Source: Alphaproteobacteria bacterium
Lineage (GTDB): Bacteria > Pseudomonadota > Alphaproteobacteria > GCA-2731375
Length of the DNA stretch: 8,964 bases
NCBI GenBank assembly: GCA_028281075.1
Contig: JANQKO010000374.1
Coordinates: 1 to 8,964 of the forward strand
Direction: 5' to 3'
Under the pieces are notes generated by a model that did no database searches, was not told the DNA's origin, and saw only the letters and a list, made by a program, of their open reading frames with translations. The translations under genes were made by a program, and so were the position numbers. Every line of letters starts with the position of its first letter. Position 1 is the stretch's first letter. Shown piece by piece: positions 1 to 6,338 of the stretch.

Positions 1-949
1 AAGAGAAACCGGTGTTCCCGCCGTCACGCCATCGGGTTCGGCCGGCGGACACCTGACCCACGGGGCACCGCCCAACCAGTCGGGCAAATGGTTCAACGCC
101 GTCCAGTACGGCGTCCGCCGGGACGATCATCGTATCGACTTCGACGAGGTCGAGCGCCTGGCGCGGGAACACGCGCCGAAGCTGATCATCGCCGGCGGCT
201 CGGCCTATCCGCGGGTGATCGATTTCGCCCGCTTCCGTGAGATCGCCGACGCGGTCGGCGCCTATCTGATGGTCGACATGGCGCATTTCGCCGGCCTGGT
301 GGCGGGCGGTGTCCATCCGAGCCCGCTGCCGCACGCCCATGTGGTGACGACGACGACGCACAAGACCCTGCGCGGCCCGCGCGGCGGCATGGTGCTGTCG
401 AACGACCTCGATCTCGGCAAGAAGATCAACTCGGCCGTGTTCCCCGGTCTGCAGGGCGGGCCGCTGATGCACGTGATCGCCGCCAAAGCCGTCGCCTTCG
501 CCGAGGCGCTGACGCCGGACTTCGCCGGCTATGCCCGCGCCGTGGTCGACAACGCCCACGCGCTGGCCGAGGTTCTGCGCGACAGCGGCTTCGACATCGT
601 TTCCGGCGGCACAGATACCCATGTCGTGCTGGTCGACCTCCGGCCCAAGGGCGTGAAGGGCAACGACGCCGAGCAGACCCTGGAGCGGGCCGGCATCACC
701 TGCAACAAGAACGGCGTGCCGTTCGATCCGGAAAAGCCGGCGGTCACGTCCGGCATCCGGCTCGGCACGCCGGCGGGCACGACCCGCGGCTTCGGCATCG
801 CCGAGTTCCGCCAGGTCGGCAGGCTGATCGCGGAAACGCTCGACGGTTTTGCCGCCGGCGGCGCCGACAACACCGCCACCGAGGACCGGGTGCGCGGCGA
901 GGTCGAGGCGCTGTGCGCCCGTTTTCCGATCTATCCGGCCGGGGCCTGA
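1..949 (+). CDS. glyA: Serine hydroxymethyltransferase, 3' part (5' end outside window)
   Basis: PLP-dependent cytosolic enzyme that interconverts serine plus tetrahydrofolate with glycine plus 5,10-methylene-tetrahydrofolate, the main source of one-carbon units. The frame reads from base 2 and ends with TGA at 947-949. Visible family landmarks in order are GGHLTHG (from about base 44), SGKWF, the Asp/His cofactor segment VDMAHFAGLVAGG, the Schiff-base lysine in TTTTHKTLRGPRGG (about bases 346-393), FPGLQGGP, and the substrate-carboxylate arginine region SGIRLGTPAGTTRG. About 315 codons are present of a usual ~430, so roughly the first quarter is missing. The 13 codons before GGHLTHG do not give the conserved PGDT-x-x-GM-type stretch, which is odd (see findings). 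An internal ATG at 215 lies inside the fold and is not the true start. It lies 39 nt upstream of nrdR, a frequent alphaproteobacterial neighbour. Identity is very secure; integrity of the first 40 bases is not. Confidence 0.96.
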   Translation, partial: RETGVPAVTPSGSAGGHLTHGAPPNQSGKWFNAVQYGVRRDDHRIDFDEVERLAREHAPKLIIAGGSAYPRVIDFARFREIADAVGAYLMVDMAHFAGLVAGGVHPSPLPHAHVVTTTTHKTLRGPRGGMVLSNDLDLGKKINSAVFPGLQGGPLMHVIAAKAVAFAEALTPDFAGYARAVVDNAHALAEVLRDSGFDIVSGGTDTHVVLVDLRPKGVKGNDAEQTLERAGITCNKNGVPFDPEKPAVTSGIRLGTPAGTTRGFGIAEFRQVGRLIAETLDGFAAGGADNTATEDRVRGEVEALCARFPIYPAGA

Positions 950-988
950 ACCGGCATGGCGACCGATCCGGCCCGGGGCTGACCGCCG

Positions 989-1456
989 ATGCGCTGCCCG
1001 TTCTGCAGTAACGACGACACCCAGGTCAAGGACTCGCGGCCGACCGAGGACAACTCGGCCATCCGCCGCCGCCGCTTCTGCCCGGCCTGCGGCTCGCGCT
1101 TCACCACCTTCGAGCGGGTGCAGTTGCGCGAGCTGACCATCATCAAGCGCAACGGCCAGCGCACGCCGTTCGACCGCGACAAGCTGATGCGCTCGATCCT
1201 GATCGCCACCCGCAAGCGGCCCGTCGACCCGGAACGCATCGAGCGCATGGTCAACGGCATCCAGAAGCGGCTGGAGAGCTCGGGCGAAAGCGACATTCCC
1301 TCCGACGCGGTCGGCGCCATGGTCATGGACGCGCTCGCCGGCCTGGATCAGGTTGCCTACGTGCGCTTCGCCTCGGTCTACCGCAACTTCCGCGAGGTGA
1401 AGGATTTCGAGGACTTCATCGGCCACCTTGGCACCGGCAGCGACGAAGACGACTGA
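989..1456 (+). CDS. nrdR: Transcriptional repressor NrdR (ribonucleotide reductase regulator)
   Basis: Nucleotide-sensing repressor of ribonucleotide reductase (nrd) genes. In the family, ATP/dATP binding to the ATP-cone sets the oligomeric state and so binding to NrdR boxes. The 155-aa product has the usual family length. The N-terminal zinc ribbon has C3, C6, C31 and C34 (MRCPFC and RRRFCPAC) followed by GSRFTTFE. The ATP-cone spans about residues 49-139 and opens with IIKRNGQRTPFDRDKL. A short acidic tail (DEDD) ends the protein. The ATG at 989 places the zinc ribbon at the very N-terminus as in all family members; the ribosome-binding site is weak (GGGG at 975-978). The last 29 nt overlap ribD. 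No nrd genes and no obvious NrdR box are in the window, so its targets are elsewhere. The glyA-nrdR-ribD arrangement is common in Proteobacteria. Confidence 0.97.
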   Translation: MRCPFCSNDDTQVKDSRPTEDNSAIRRRRFCPACGSRFTTFERVQLRELTIIKRNGQRTPFDRDKLMRSILIATRKRPVDPERIERMVNGIQKRLESSGESDIPSDAVGAMVMDALAGLDQVAYVRFASVYRNFREVKDFEDFIGHLGTGSDEDD

Positions 1457-2549
1457 GGCCGACGACCGTCGGTTCATGCGCGCGGCGCTGGCCCTGGCGA
1501 CACGCGGTCTCGGCAACGTCTGGCCCAATCCGGCGGTCGGTTGCGTCGTCGTGCGCGACGGCCTGCCGGTCGGCCGGGGCTGGACCCAGCCCGGCGGCCG
1601 TCCCCATGCCGAGACCGTGGCGCTGGCCCAGGCCGGCACGCAGGCCGCCGGCGCGACGGCCTATGTGACGCTGGAACCCTGCACCCATCACGGCCGGACG
1701 CCGCCCTGCAGCGAGGCGCTGATCGCCGTGCGCATCGCCCGCGCCGTGATCGCCGCGCCCGATCCCGATCCGCGCGTGAACGGCGGCGGCATCGCCGCGT
1801 TGCGGGCGGCCGGCATCGCCGTCACGACCGATGTCATGCGCGCCGAGGCCGAGGCGCTGAACGCCGGCTTCCTGGCCCGGGTCACCCGGCGGCGGCCGCT
1901 GGTGACGCTGAAGCTGGCGACGACGCTCGACGGCCGGATCGCCACCCGGACCGGCGACAGCCGGTGGATCACGGGCGAGGGCGCCCGGCGGCGGGGCCAG
2001 TTGCTGCGGGCCGGGCACGACGCCATCCTGATCGGCGCCGGCACGCTGCGGGCCGACGATCCGGCGCTCACCTGCCGGCTGCCGGGCCTCGCCGGCCGCT
2101 CGCCGGTCCGCGTCGTCCTGCGCGGGCGCGGCGGCCTGCCGGCCGACGCGGCGCTGTTCCGCACGGCCGGCGAGGTCCCGACCTGGCTGCTGACCCCCAG
2201 GGGCGGGAAGCCGCCCGACGCGCCGCCGCGGCCCGGCGTCGAGGTCATCGATACCGAAGCGAACGCCGATGGCGGCATCGATCCCGCCGCGGCGCTGGCG
2301 GCGCTCGCCGGGCGCGGCATCACCCGGCTGCTGATCGAAGGCGGCGCCGGGGTCGCGACGTCGTTCCTGACCGCCGGACTGGTCGACCGGATCGCCTGGT
2401 TCCGCGCCGCCGGCCTGATCGGCGGCGACGGGCTGCCGGCCATTGCCGGCCTCGGCGTCGAACGGCTGTCACAGGGCCTGCGCCTGCGGCGCCTGTCGAT
2501 CGCCACGGCCGGTGACGACGTACTGGAAACCTACGCCGTTCGGTCGTAA
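1428..2549 (+). CDS. ribD: Bifunctional diaminohydroxyphosphoribosylaminopyrimidine deaminase / 5-amino-6-(5-phosphoribosylamino)uracil reductase
   Basis: Carries out the second and third steps of riboflavin synthesis: deamination of the pyrimidine made by GTP cyclohydrolase II, then NADPH-dependent reduction of its ribosyl side chain. The 373-aa product has the N-terminal zinc deaminase domain (about 10-150), with WPNPAVGCVVV, H60-A-E62 and the zinc cysteines C85 and C94 (EPCTHHGRTPPC). The reductase domain (about 155-370) has KLATTLDGRIA, the SRWITG segment, GAGTLRADDPALTCR and LLIEGGAG. The TTG at 1428 is chosen because the conserved Asp before FMRAAL (residues 12-13) precedes the first in-frame ATG at 1476, and an in-frame TGA at 1398-1400 blocks extension. 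This overlaps nrdR by 29 nt, suggesting translational coupling. Tandem TAA TAA stops end the gene, 10 nt before ribE. The function is secure and the exact start less so. Confidence 0.95.
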   Translation: MAPAATKTTEADDRRFMRAALALATRGLGNVWPNPAVGCVVVRDGLPVGRGWTQPGGRPHAETVALAQAGTQAAGATAYVTLEPCTHHGRTPPCSEALIAVRIARAVIAAPDPDPRVNGGGIAALRAAGIAVTTDVMRAEAEALNAGFLARVTRRRPLVTLKLATTLDGRIATRTGDSRWITGEGARRRGQLLRAGHDAILIGAGTLRADDPALTCRLPGLAGRSPVRVVLRGRGGLPADAALFRTAGEVPTWLLTPRGGKPPDAPPRPGVEVIDTEANADGGIDPAAALAALAGRGITRLLIEGGAGVATSFLTAGLVDRIAWFRAAGLIGGDGLPAIAGLGVERLSQGLRLRRLSIATAGDDVLETYAVRS

Positions 2550-2559
2550 TAAGTGGGGC

Positions 2560-3153
2560 ATGTTTACCGGGATCGTCACCGATGTCGGTCGCGTGCGGGC
2601 CGTCGAACCGGATGGCGACACCCGCTTCACGATCGAGACCGCCTATGACACCGCCGGGATCGATGCCGGCGCGTCGATCGCCTGCGATGGCGCCTGCCTG
2701 ACCGTCGTCGACAAGGGACCGGGCTGGTTCGCCGTCACCGCCTCGGCCGAGACGCTCGCCTGCACCACGCTGGGCGACTGGGGGGCGGGCCACGCCGTCA
2801 ATCTGGAACGCGCGCTGAAGGTCGGCGACGAACTGGGCGGCCATATCGTCTCCGGCCATGTCGACGCCGTCGCCAGCGTCGTCGGCACCGAGCCGGAGGG
2901 CGATTCCGTGCGCTTCACCTTCGAGGTGCCGGCGCGCCTGGCCCGCTACATCGCCGGCAAGGGCTCGGTCACGCTGAACGGCGTATCACTGACGGTCAAC
3001 GACGTCGCCGACAACCGCTTCGGCGTCAACATCATCCCGCATACCCGCGCCGTGACTAACTTCGCCGAGGCCGGGGCCGGCACGCGCATGAATGTCGAGA
3101 TCGACATCCTGGCGCGCTATGTCGCGCGGCTGGCCGAAGGAGGGCCGGCGTGA
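2560..3153 (+). CDS. ribE: Riboflavin synthase, alpha chain
   Basis: Catalyses the last step of riboflavin synthesis, dismutation of two 6,7-dimethyl-8-ribityllumazine molecules to riboflavin plus 5-amino-6-ribitylaminouracil. Called ribE here; the E. coli name is ribC. The 197-aa protein consists of two lumazine-binding barrel repeats. The first begins with the diagnostic MFTGIV at residues 1-6 and contains GASIACDGACLTVV (37-50) and GGHIVSGHVDAVA (93-105). The second has GSVTLNGVSLTVN (135-147), NIIPHT (157-162) and NVEIDILARYVARL (178-191). The ATG at 2560 is chosen because MFTGIV is the universal N-terminus. The frame stays open upstream into ribD, but those 39 codons resemble nothing in the family. 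A GTGGGG stretch one base before the ATG is a poor ribosome-binding site, so coupling to ribD termination is likely. It overlaps ribBA by 4 nt. Confidence 0.96.
   Translation: MFTGIVTDVGRVRAVEPDGDTRFTIETAYDTAGIDAGASIACDGACLTVVDKGPGWFAVTASAETLACTTLGDWGAGHAVNLERALKVGDELGGHIVSGHVDAVASVVGTEPEGDSVRFTFEVPARLARYIAGKGSVTLNGVSLTVNDVADNRFGVNIIPHTRAVTNFAEAGAGTRMNVEIDILARYVARLAEGGPA
3137..3144 (+). promoter_or_regulatory. Strong Shine-Dalgarno site for ribBA
   Basis: AAGGAGGG ends 5 nt before the GTG at 3150 and lies inside the last codons of ribE. It is the best ribosome-binding site in the operon and supports the GTG start that overlaps the ribE stop as GTGA. Confidence 0.75.
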
Positions 3154-4265
3154 GCTTCACGGAGTATCTGTCGGACATCGAGGAGATCCTCGACGACGCC
3201 CGCAAGGGCAAGATGTTCATCCTGGTCGACGAGGAGGACCGCGAGAACGAGGGCGACCTGGTGATCCCGGCCGAGAAGGCCGACGCCGAGGCGGTGAACT
3301 TCATGGCCCGCTATGGCCGCGGCCTGATCTGCCTGTCCATGGTCCAGGGCATGATCGACAGGCTGGGCCTGGACCTGATGTCGCGGCGCAACGAGTCGCG
3401 GCACGGCACCGCGTTCACGGTATCGATCGAGGCGCGGGAAGGCGTGACCACGGGCATTTCCGCGGCCGACCGCGCCCGCACCATCGAGGTCGCGATCGAC
3501 CCCAGCAGTGGCCCGGCCGACATCGCCACGCCGGGCCATGTCTTCCCGCTGGTCGCCAAGGAGGGCGGCGTGCTGGTCCGGGCCGGCCATACCGAGGCCG
3601 CCGTCGACATCGCCCGCCTGGCGGGCCTGCAGCCGGCCGGCGTGATCTGCGAGATCATGAACGACGACGGCTCGATGGCGCGCATGCCCGACCTGGTCAA
3701 GTTCGCCCAGTTCCACGGCCTCAAGATCGGCACCATCGCCGACCTCATCCAGTACCGGCGCCGCACCGAGTCGCTGGTCAAGCGCGCGGTCGAGGCCGAT
3801 CTCGACAGCCTCTACGGCGGCCGCTTCCGGATGATCGTCTATGTCAACAAGCTGGCCTATGCCGAGCATGTCGCCCTGATCAAGGGCGATGTCGGCAGTC
3901 CGGGGCCGGTGCCCGTGCGCATGCACGCGCTCGATCTGCTCGGCGACGTGCTGGGCGACAAGTCGGGCAAGGCCGGCCTGCTGCACGCGGCCATGCGCAT
4001 GCTGGACGCCGAGGAACGCGGCGTCGTCGTGCTGATCCGCGAGGCGCTGCCGACCAACGTCTCCGACCGGGTGCGGCGCAAGGTCGGCGAGGCGGTGCCC
4101 AAGCGCATGGAACTGCGCGACTACGGCGTCGGCGCGCAGATCCTGTCCGACCTCGGCGTCAAGGAAATGGTGCTGCTGACCAACAGCAATTATGACATCG
4201 TCGGCATCGACGGCTACGGGCTGCATGTGGTAGAGACCCGCCGTATCCCGATTGACGAGTATTGA
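3150..4265 (+). CDS. ribBA: 3,4-dihydroxy-2-butanone-4-phosphate synthase fused to a degenerate GTP cyclohydrolase II-like domain (RibBX type)
   Basis: The N-terminal domain (about 1-205) makes the four-carbon unit for lumazine synthase from ribulose 5-phosphate. It keeps the acidic metal/substrate motif DEEDRENEGD (27-36), HGTAFTVSIEA, GVTTGISAADR, GHVFPL with H130, RAGHTEAA (144-151) and ICEIMNDDGSMAR. The C-terminal domain (about 210-371) is homologous to GTP cyclohydrolase II: it has VRMHALDLLGD where RibA has RVHSECLTGD, and keeps LRDYGVGAQILSDLG and the LLTN segment. However, all three zinc-cysteine positions are lost (roughly D262, G274 and A276 instead of Cys), and the loop rich in EGRGIG and AYALQ is replaced by a shorter REALPTNVSDRVRRK stretch. 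The ~30-residue tail is also missing; 371 aa against ~400 for active RibBA. GCHII activity is therefore unlikely. This matches the RibBX variant known from Proteobacteria. The GTG start has a strong ribosome-binding site and overlaps ribE by 4 nt. Confidence 0.95.
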   Translation: MSFTEYLSDIEEILDDARKGKMFILVDEEDRENEGDLVIPAEKADAEAVNFMARYGRGLICLSMVQGMIDRLGLDLMSRRNESRHGTAFTVSIEAREGVTTGISAADRARTIEVAIDPSSGPADIATPGHVFPLVAKEGGVLVRAGHTEAAVDIARLAGLQPAGVICEIMNDDGSMARMPDLVKFAQFHGLKIGTIADLIQYRRRTESLVKRAVEADLDSLYGGRFRMIVYVNKLAYAEHVALIKGDVGSPGPVPVRMHALDLLGDVLGDKSGKAGLLHAAMRMLDAEERGVVVLIREALPTNVSDRVRRKVGEAVPKRMELRDYGVGAQILSDLGVKEMVLLTNSNYDIVGIDGYGLHVVETRRIPIDEY

Positions 4266-4267
4266 GC

Positions 4268-4732
4268 ATGCCCGACCCCGCGCACGTGCTGATCGTCGAG
4301 GCGCGCTTCTACACCGACATCGCCGAGGAGTTGGCACGCGGCGCGATCGCCGAGATCGAGGCCCGCGGCGGCGGCTATGAACGTATCGCCGTCCCCGGCG
4401 CCTTCGAGATCCCGGCCGCGATCGGCTTCGCGGCCAGGGCCATGGCCGAAAGTGAGGCGGCGACGCGCTACGACGCCTTCGTGGCGCTGGGCTGCGTGAT
4501 CCGCGGCGAGACGACGCATTACGACTATGTCTGCGGTGAAAGTGCGCGCGGCCTGATGGACCTGTCGCTGGCGCACGCGGTCCCGCTCGGCTACGGCATC
4601 CTGACCTGCGAGAACCGCGAACAGGCGATGCAACGGGCCCGCGTCGACGCCGGCAACAAGGGTGCCGCGGCGGTCGACGCGGCACTGCGCATGGCCGAGC
4701 TCAAGGCCCGCTTCGGCGCCGCCGCCCGATGA
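4268..4732 (+). CDS. ribH: 6,7-dimethyl-8-ribityllumazine synthase
   Basis: Condenses 5-amino-6-ribitylaminouracil with 3,4-dihydroxy-2-butanone 4-phosphate (the RibBA product) to give lumazine, the substrate of RibE. The 154-aa length is normal for the family, which forms pentamers or 60-mer shells. Visible motifs are VEARFY (10-15), the PGAFEIP segment (43-49), GCVIRGETTHYDYVCGES (75-92) with the catalytic His at about 84, GILTCEN (110-116) and AGNKGAAA (128-135). The ATG at 4268 begins 2 nt after the ribBA stop. An in-frame TTG at 4262, overlapping that stop as TTGA, would add two residues and cannot be excluded. No clear ribosome-binding site is seen, so coupling to ribBA is likely. The 3' end overlaps nusB by 4 nt (ATGA). 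Confidence 0.96.
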   Translation: MPDPAHVLIVEARFYTDIAEELARGAIAEIEARGGGYERIAVPGAFEIPAAIGFAARAMAESEAATRYDAFVALGCVIRGETTHYDYVCGESARGLMDLSLAHAVPLGYGILTCENREQAMQRARVDAGNKGAAAVDAALRMAELKARFGAAAR

Positions 4733-5235
4733 GCGGCTCGGCAGGGAGCGCCACCGGACAGCAGCGCAGCGTGGCGCGGCTCGCCGCCGTTCAGGCGCTG
4801 TACCAGATGGAGCTGAACCGGGACGACGCCGAGGGCGTGATCCTGGCCTTCCGCACCCACGGCTTCCCGGCCGAGCAGGGCCGGGAGCCGATGGTCGATC
4901 CCGATGTCGACCTGTTCGCGGACGTCGTCCGCGGCACCGACCGGCGGCGGGCCGAGATCGACCGCCTGCTGTCGGCGACGCTGGTCAAGGGCTGGCCGCT
5001 GGAGCGGCTGGAGAGCGTACTGCGCGCGATCCTGCGCGCCGGCACCTACGAATTGCTGCTGCGCGACGACATCCCGCCCAAGGTGATCATCAACGAGTAT
5101 ATCGAGATCGCGCACGCCTTCTTCTCGGGCGACGAGATCCGCATGACCAACGGTGTGCTCGACCGGGTCGCGCACCGCCTGCGGTCCGGCGAATTCGACG
5201 GCGGAAACGATGACCGGCCGGCCGAAGCCGGGTGA
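4729..5235 (+). CDS. nusB: Transcription antitermination factor NusB
   Basis: All-helical RNA-binding protein that, with NusE (ribosomal protein S10), binds boxA RNA and promotes antitermination and processing of rRNA transcripts. The 168-aa product is slightly longer than E. coli NusB, mainly because of an N-terminal Ser/Gly-rich lead, an insert at about residues 45-60 and a hydrophilic tail. Diagnostic segments are ARLAAVQALYQMEL (16-29), the helix LERLESVLRAILRAGTYELL (91-110), IPPKVIINEYIEIAHAF (115-131) and MTNGVLDRVAHRL (139-151). The ATG at 4729 overlaps the ribH stop (ATGA), a standard coupling arrangement. ribH-nusB adjacency is conserved across many Proteobacteria. The last 26 nt overlap thiL. 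Confidence 0.95.
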   Translation: MSGSAGSATGQQRSVARLAAVQALYQMELNRDDAEGVILAFRTHGFPAEQGREPMVDPDVDLFADVVRGTDRRRAEIDRLLSATLVKGWPLERLESVLRAILRAGTYELLLRDDIPPKVIINEYIEIAHAFFSGDEIRMTNGVLDRVAHRLRSGEFDGGNDDRPAEAG

Positions 5236-6199
5236 GTTCGAGCTGATCGCCAGGCATTTCGCGCCGTTGGCGGCGGGACATGCGCTTGCCTTCGACCTGA
5301 CCGACGACGCGGCACTGCTGCGGCCCGAACCGGACCGCGATCTCGTGCTGACCGCCGACGCGGTGGTCGCCGGTGTGCATTTCCTGCCCGACGACGCGCC
5401 CGACCTGATCGCGGCCAAGCTGCTGCGGGTCAATCTGTCGGACCTCGCGGCCATGGCCGCGCGGCCGCGCGGCTACCTGCTGACCGCCGCCTGGCCGTCG
5501 GGGACCGACGAGAACTGGATCGCCAGGTTCGCCGCCGGGCTGGCCGCCGACCAGAGCGAATTCGGCATCGCCATGCTGGGCGGCGATACGGTGGCCACGA
5601 CCGGCCCGCTGACACTGTCGCTGACCGCGCTCGGCGACGTCCCGCGCGGCCGGGCCCTGCGCCGGAACGGCGCCACGCCGGGCGACCTGGTGTTCGTCTC
5701 CGGCAGCATCGGCGACGGCGCCCTGGGCCTGCGCGTCCTGCGCGGCGAGATCGCCGGGCTGGGTGACGACGACGCCGGCTTCCTGGCCGGCCGCTATCAC
5801 CTGCCGCGGCCCCGGCTGGCGCTCGGACAGGCCCTGAGCGGGCTGGCCGGCGCCGGGCTCGACGTCTCCGACGGGCTGGTCGCCGACCTCGGGCATATCT
5901 GCGCGGTCTCCGGCGTCGGCGCCGTCATTCGCGCGGCCGACGTGCCGGTCTCCACCGCGGCCCGGGCGGCGCTCGATGCCGACCCCGGGCGCCTCGCGAC
6001 CGTGCTGACCGGCGGCGACGATTACGAACTGCTGTTCACCGTGCCGGCGGCGCGGAAACCGCGGATCGCCGATCTGGCCGAACGCCTGGACCTGCCGCTG
6101 ACCGAAATCGGCGAGATCACCGGCGGACGCGGGGTCCGGGTGATCGGCCCCGATGGCGCGCCAATGCGCTTTACCGCGGCCGGCTATACCCACGCATAG
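5210..6199 (+). CDS. thiL: Thiamine-monophosphate kinase
   Basis: ATP-dependent kinase that converts thiamine monophosphate to the cofactor thiamine diphosphate, the last step of thiamine synthesis. It belongs to the PurM/AIR-synthase-like ATP-binding superfamily. The 329-aa product has TDDAALL (31-37) with the metal-binding aspartates, TADAVVAGVHF (48-58), RVNLSDLAAMAA (73-84), LGGDTVAT (123-130), GDLVFVSGSIGDGALGL (158-174), LDVSDGLVADLGHI (217-230) and LTGGDDYELLF (266-276). The ATG at 5210 is chosen because GEFELIARHFAPL follows closely, as in the family. The frame is open upstream to 5153, but the extra residues only shadow nusB. It overlaps the nusB end by 26 nt, with a GGCGGA ribosome-binding site just upstream. 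It is probably the last gene of the nrdR-rib-nusB-thiL operon; nusB-thiL adjacency is widely conserved. Confidence 0.95.
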   Translation: MTGRPKPGEFELIARHFAPLAAGHALAFDLTDDAALLRPEPDRDLVLTADAVVAGVHFLPDDAPDLIAAKLLRVNLSDLAAMAARPRGYLLTAAWPSGTDENWIARFAAGLAADQSEFGIAMLGGDTVATTGPLTLSLTALGDVPRGRALRRNGATPGDLVFVSGSIGDGALGLRVLRGEIAGLGDDDAGFLAGRYHLPRPRLALGQALSGLAGAGLDVSDGLVADLGHICAVSGVGAVIRAADVPVSTAARAALDADPGRLATVLTGGDDYELLFTVPAARKPRIADLAERLDLPLTEIGEITGGRGVRVIGPDGAPMRFTAAGYTHA

Positions 6200-6338
6200 G
6201 CCGAATTTCGCCGATCACCACCGGACCGGGGACGGGATCGGACATTTGTATACCGTCTGGTAAGACCCTTCGGGCATCGTTTGGACACCGGCCGGCACGC
6301 GCACGCCGGCAGGAAAGCCACAACGCAATCGACGTCGC
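6200..6338 (+). other. Intergenic region between thiL and the FliL-like gene
   Basis: This 139-nt gap is the first real break after glyA. It holds a possible terminator hairpin (separate entry), the only A+T-richer patch nearby (about 6241-6266) and a small dyad TACC-gtct-GGTA at 6251-6262 next to GTATAC at 6248-6253. A loose -35/-10 pair (CGGACA at 6239-6244, TAAGAC at 6261-6266, 16 nt apart) could be a promoter for the downstream gene, but it matches consensus poorly. Nothing here is coding. Confidence 0.4.
6211..6241 (+). terminator. Possible weak terminator hairpin after thiL
   Basis: Arms CCGATC (6211-6216) and GATCGG (6236-6241) pair perfectly, extended by CC/GG (6218-6219 with 6234-6235) past a bulged A. 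They are followed by ACATTTGTATA, which has only a short T run. The position, 11 nt after the thiL stop, suits an operon end. The large loop and weak T tract make it uncertain. Confidence 0.3.

Noticed and set aside
2443..2559. Upstream in-frame extension of ribE into the end of ribD
   Set aside because: The extra 39 residues match nothing expected of riboflavin synthase, whose N-terminus is MFTGIV; they are ribD sequence read in another frame.
2540..2560. FMN riboswitch at a rib gene
   Set aside because: All rib genes start within 10 nt of, or inside, the preceding gene, leaving no space for an RFN element. I saw no RFN-like conserved segments elsewhere in the window.
3092..4195. Second long + strand frame inside ribBA
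   Set aside because: It is the +1 shadow of ribBA, an Arg/Pro/Gly-rich translation without recognisable domains.
3117..4685. Very long open frame on the - strand (over 500 codons) opposite ribBA and ribH, and similar antisense frames opposite ribD, thiL and the MFS gene
   Set aside because: These are by-products of high-GC codon use on the + strand. Their translations are low-complexity, rich in Arg, Ala, Gly, Pro, Asp and His, lack family motifs and lie wholly opposite well-recognised genes.
5153..5209. Upstream in-frame extension of thiL into nusB
   Set aside because: The added 19 residues are a shadow of nusB. The ATG at 5210 gives the normal N-terminal spacing to the first ThiL motif.
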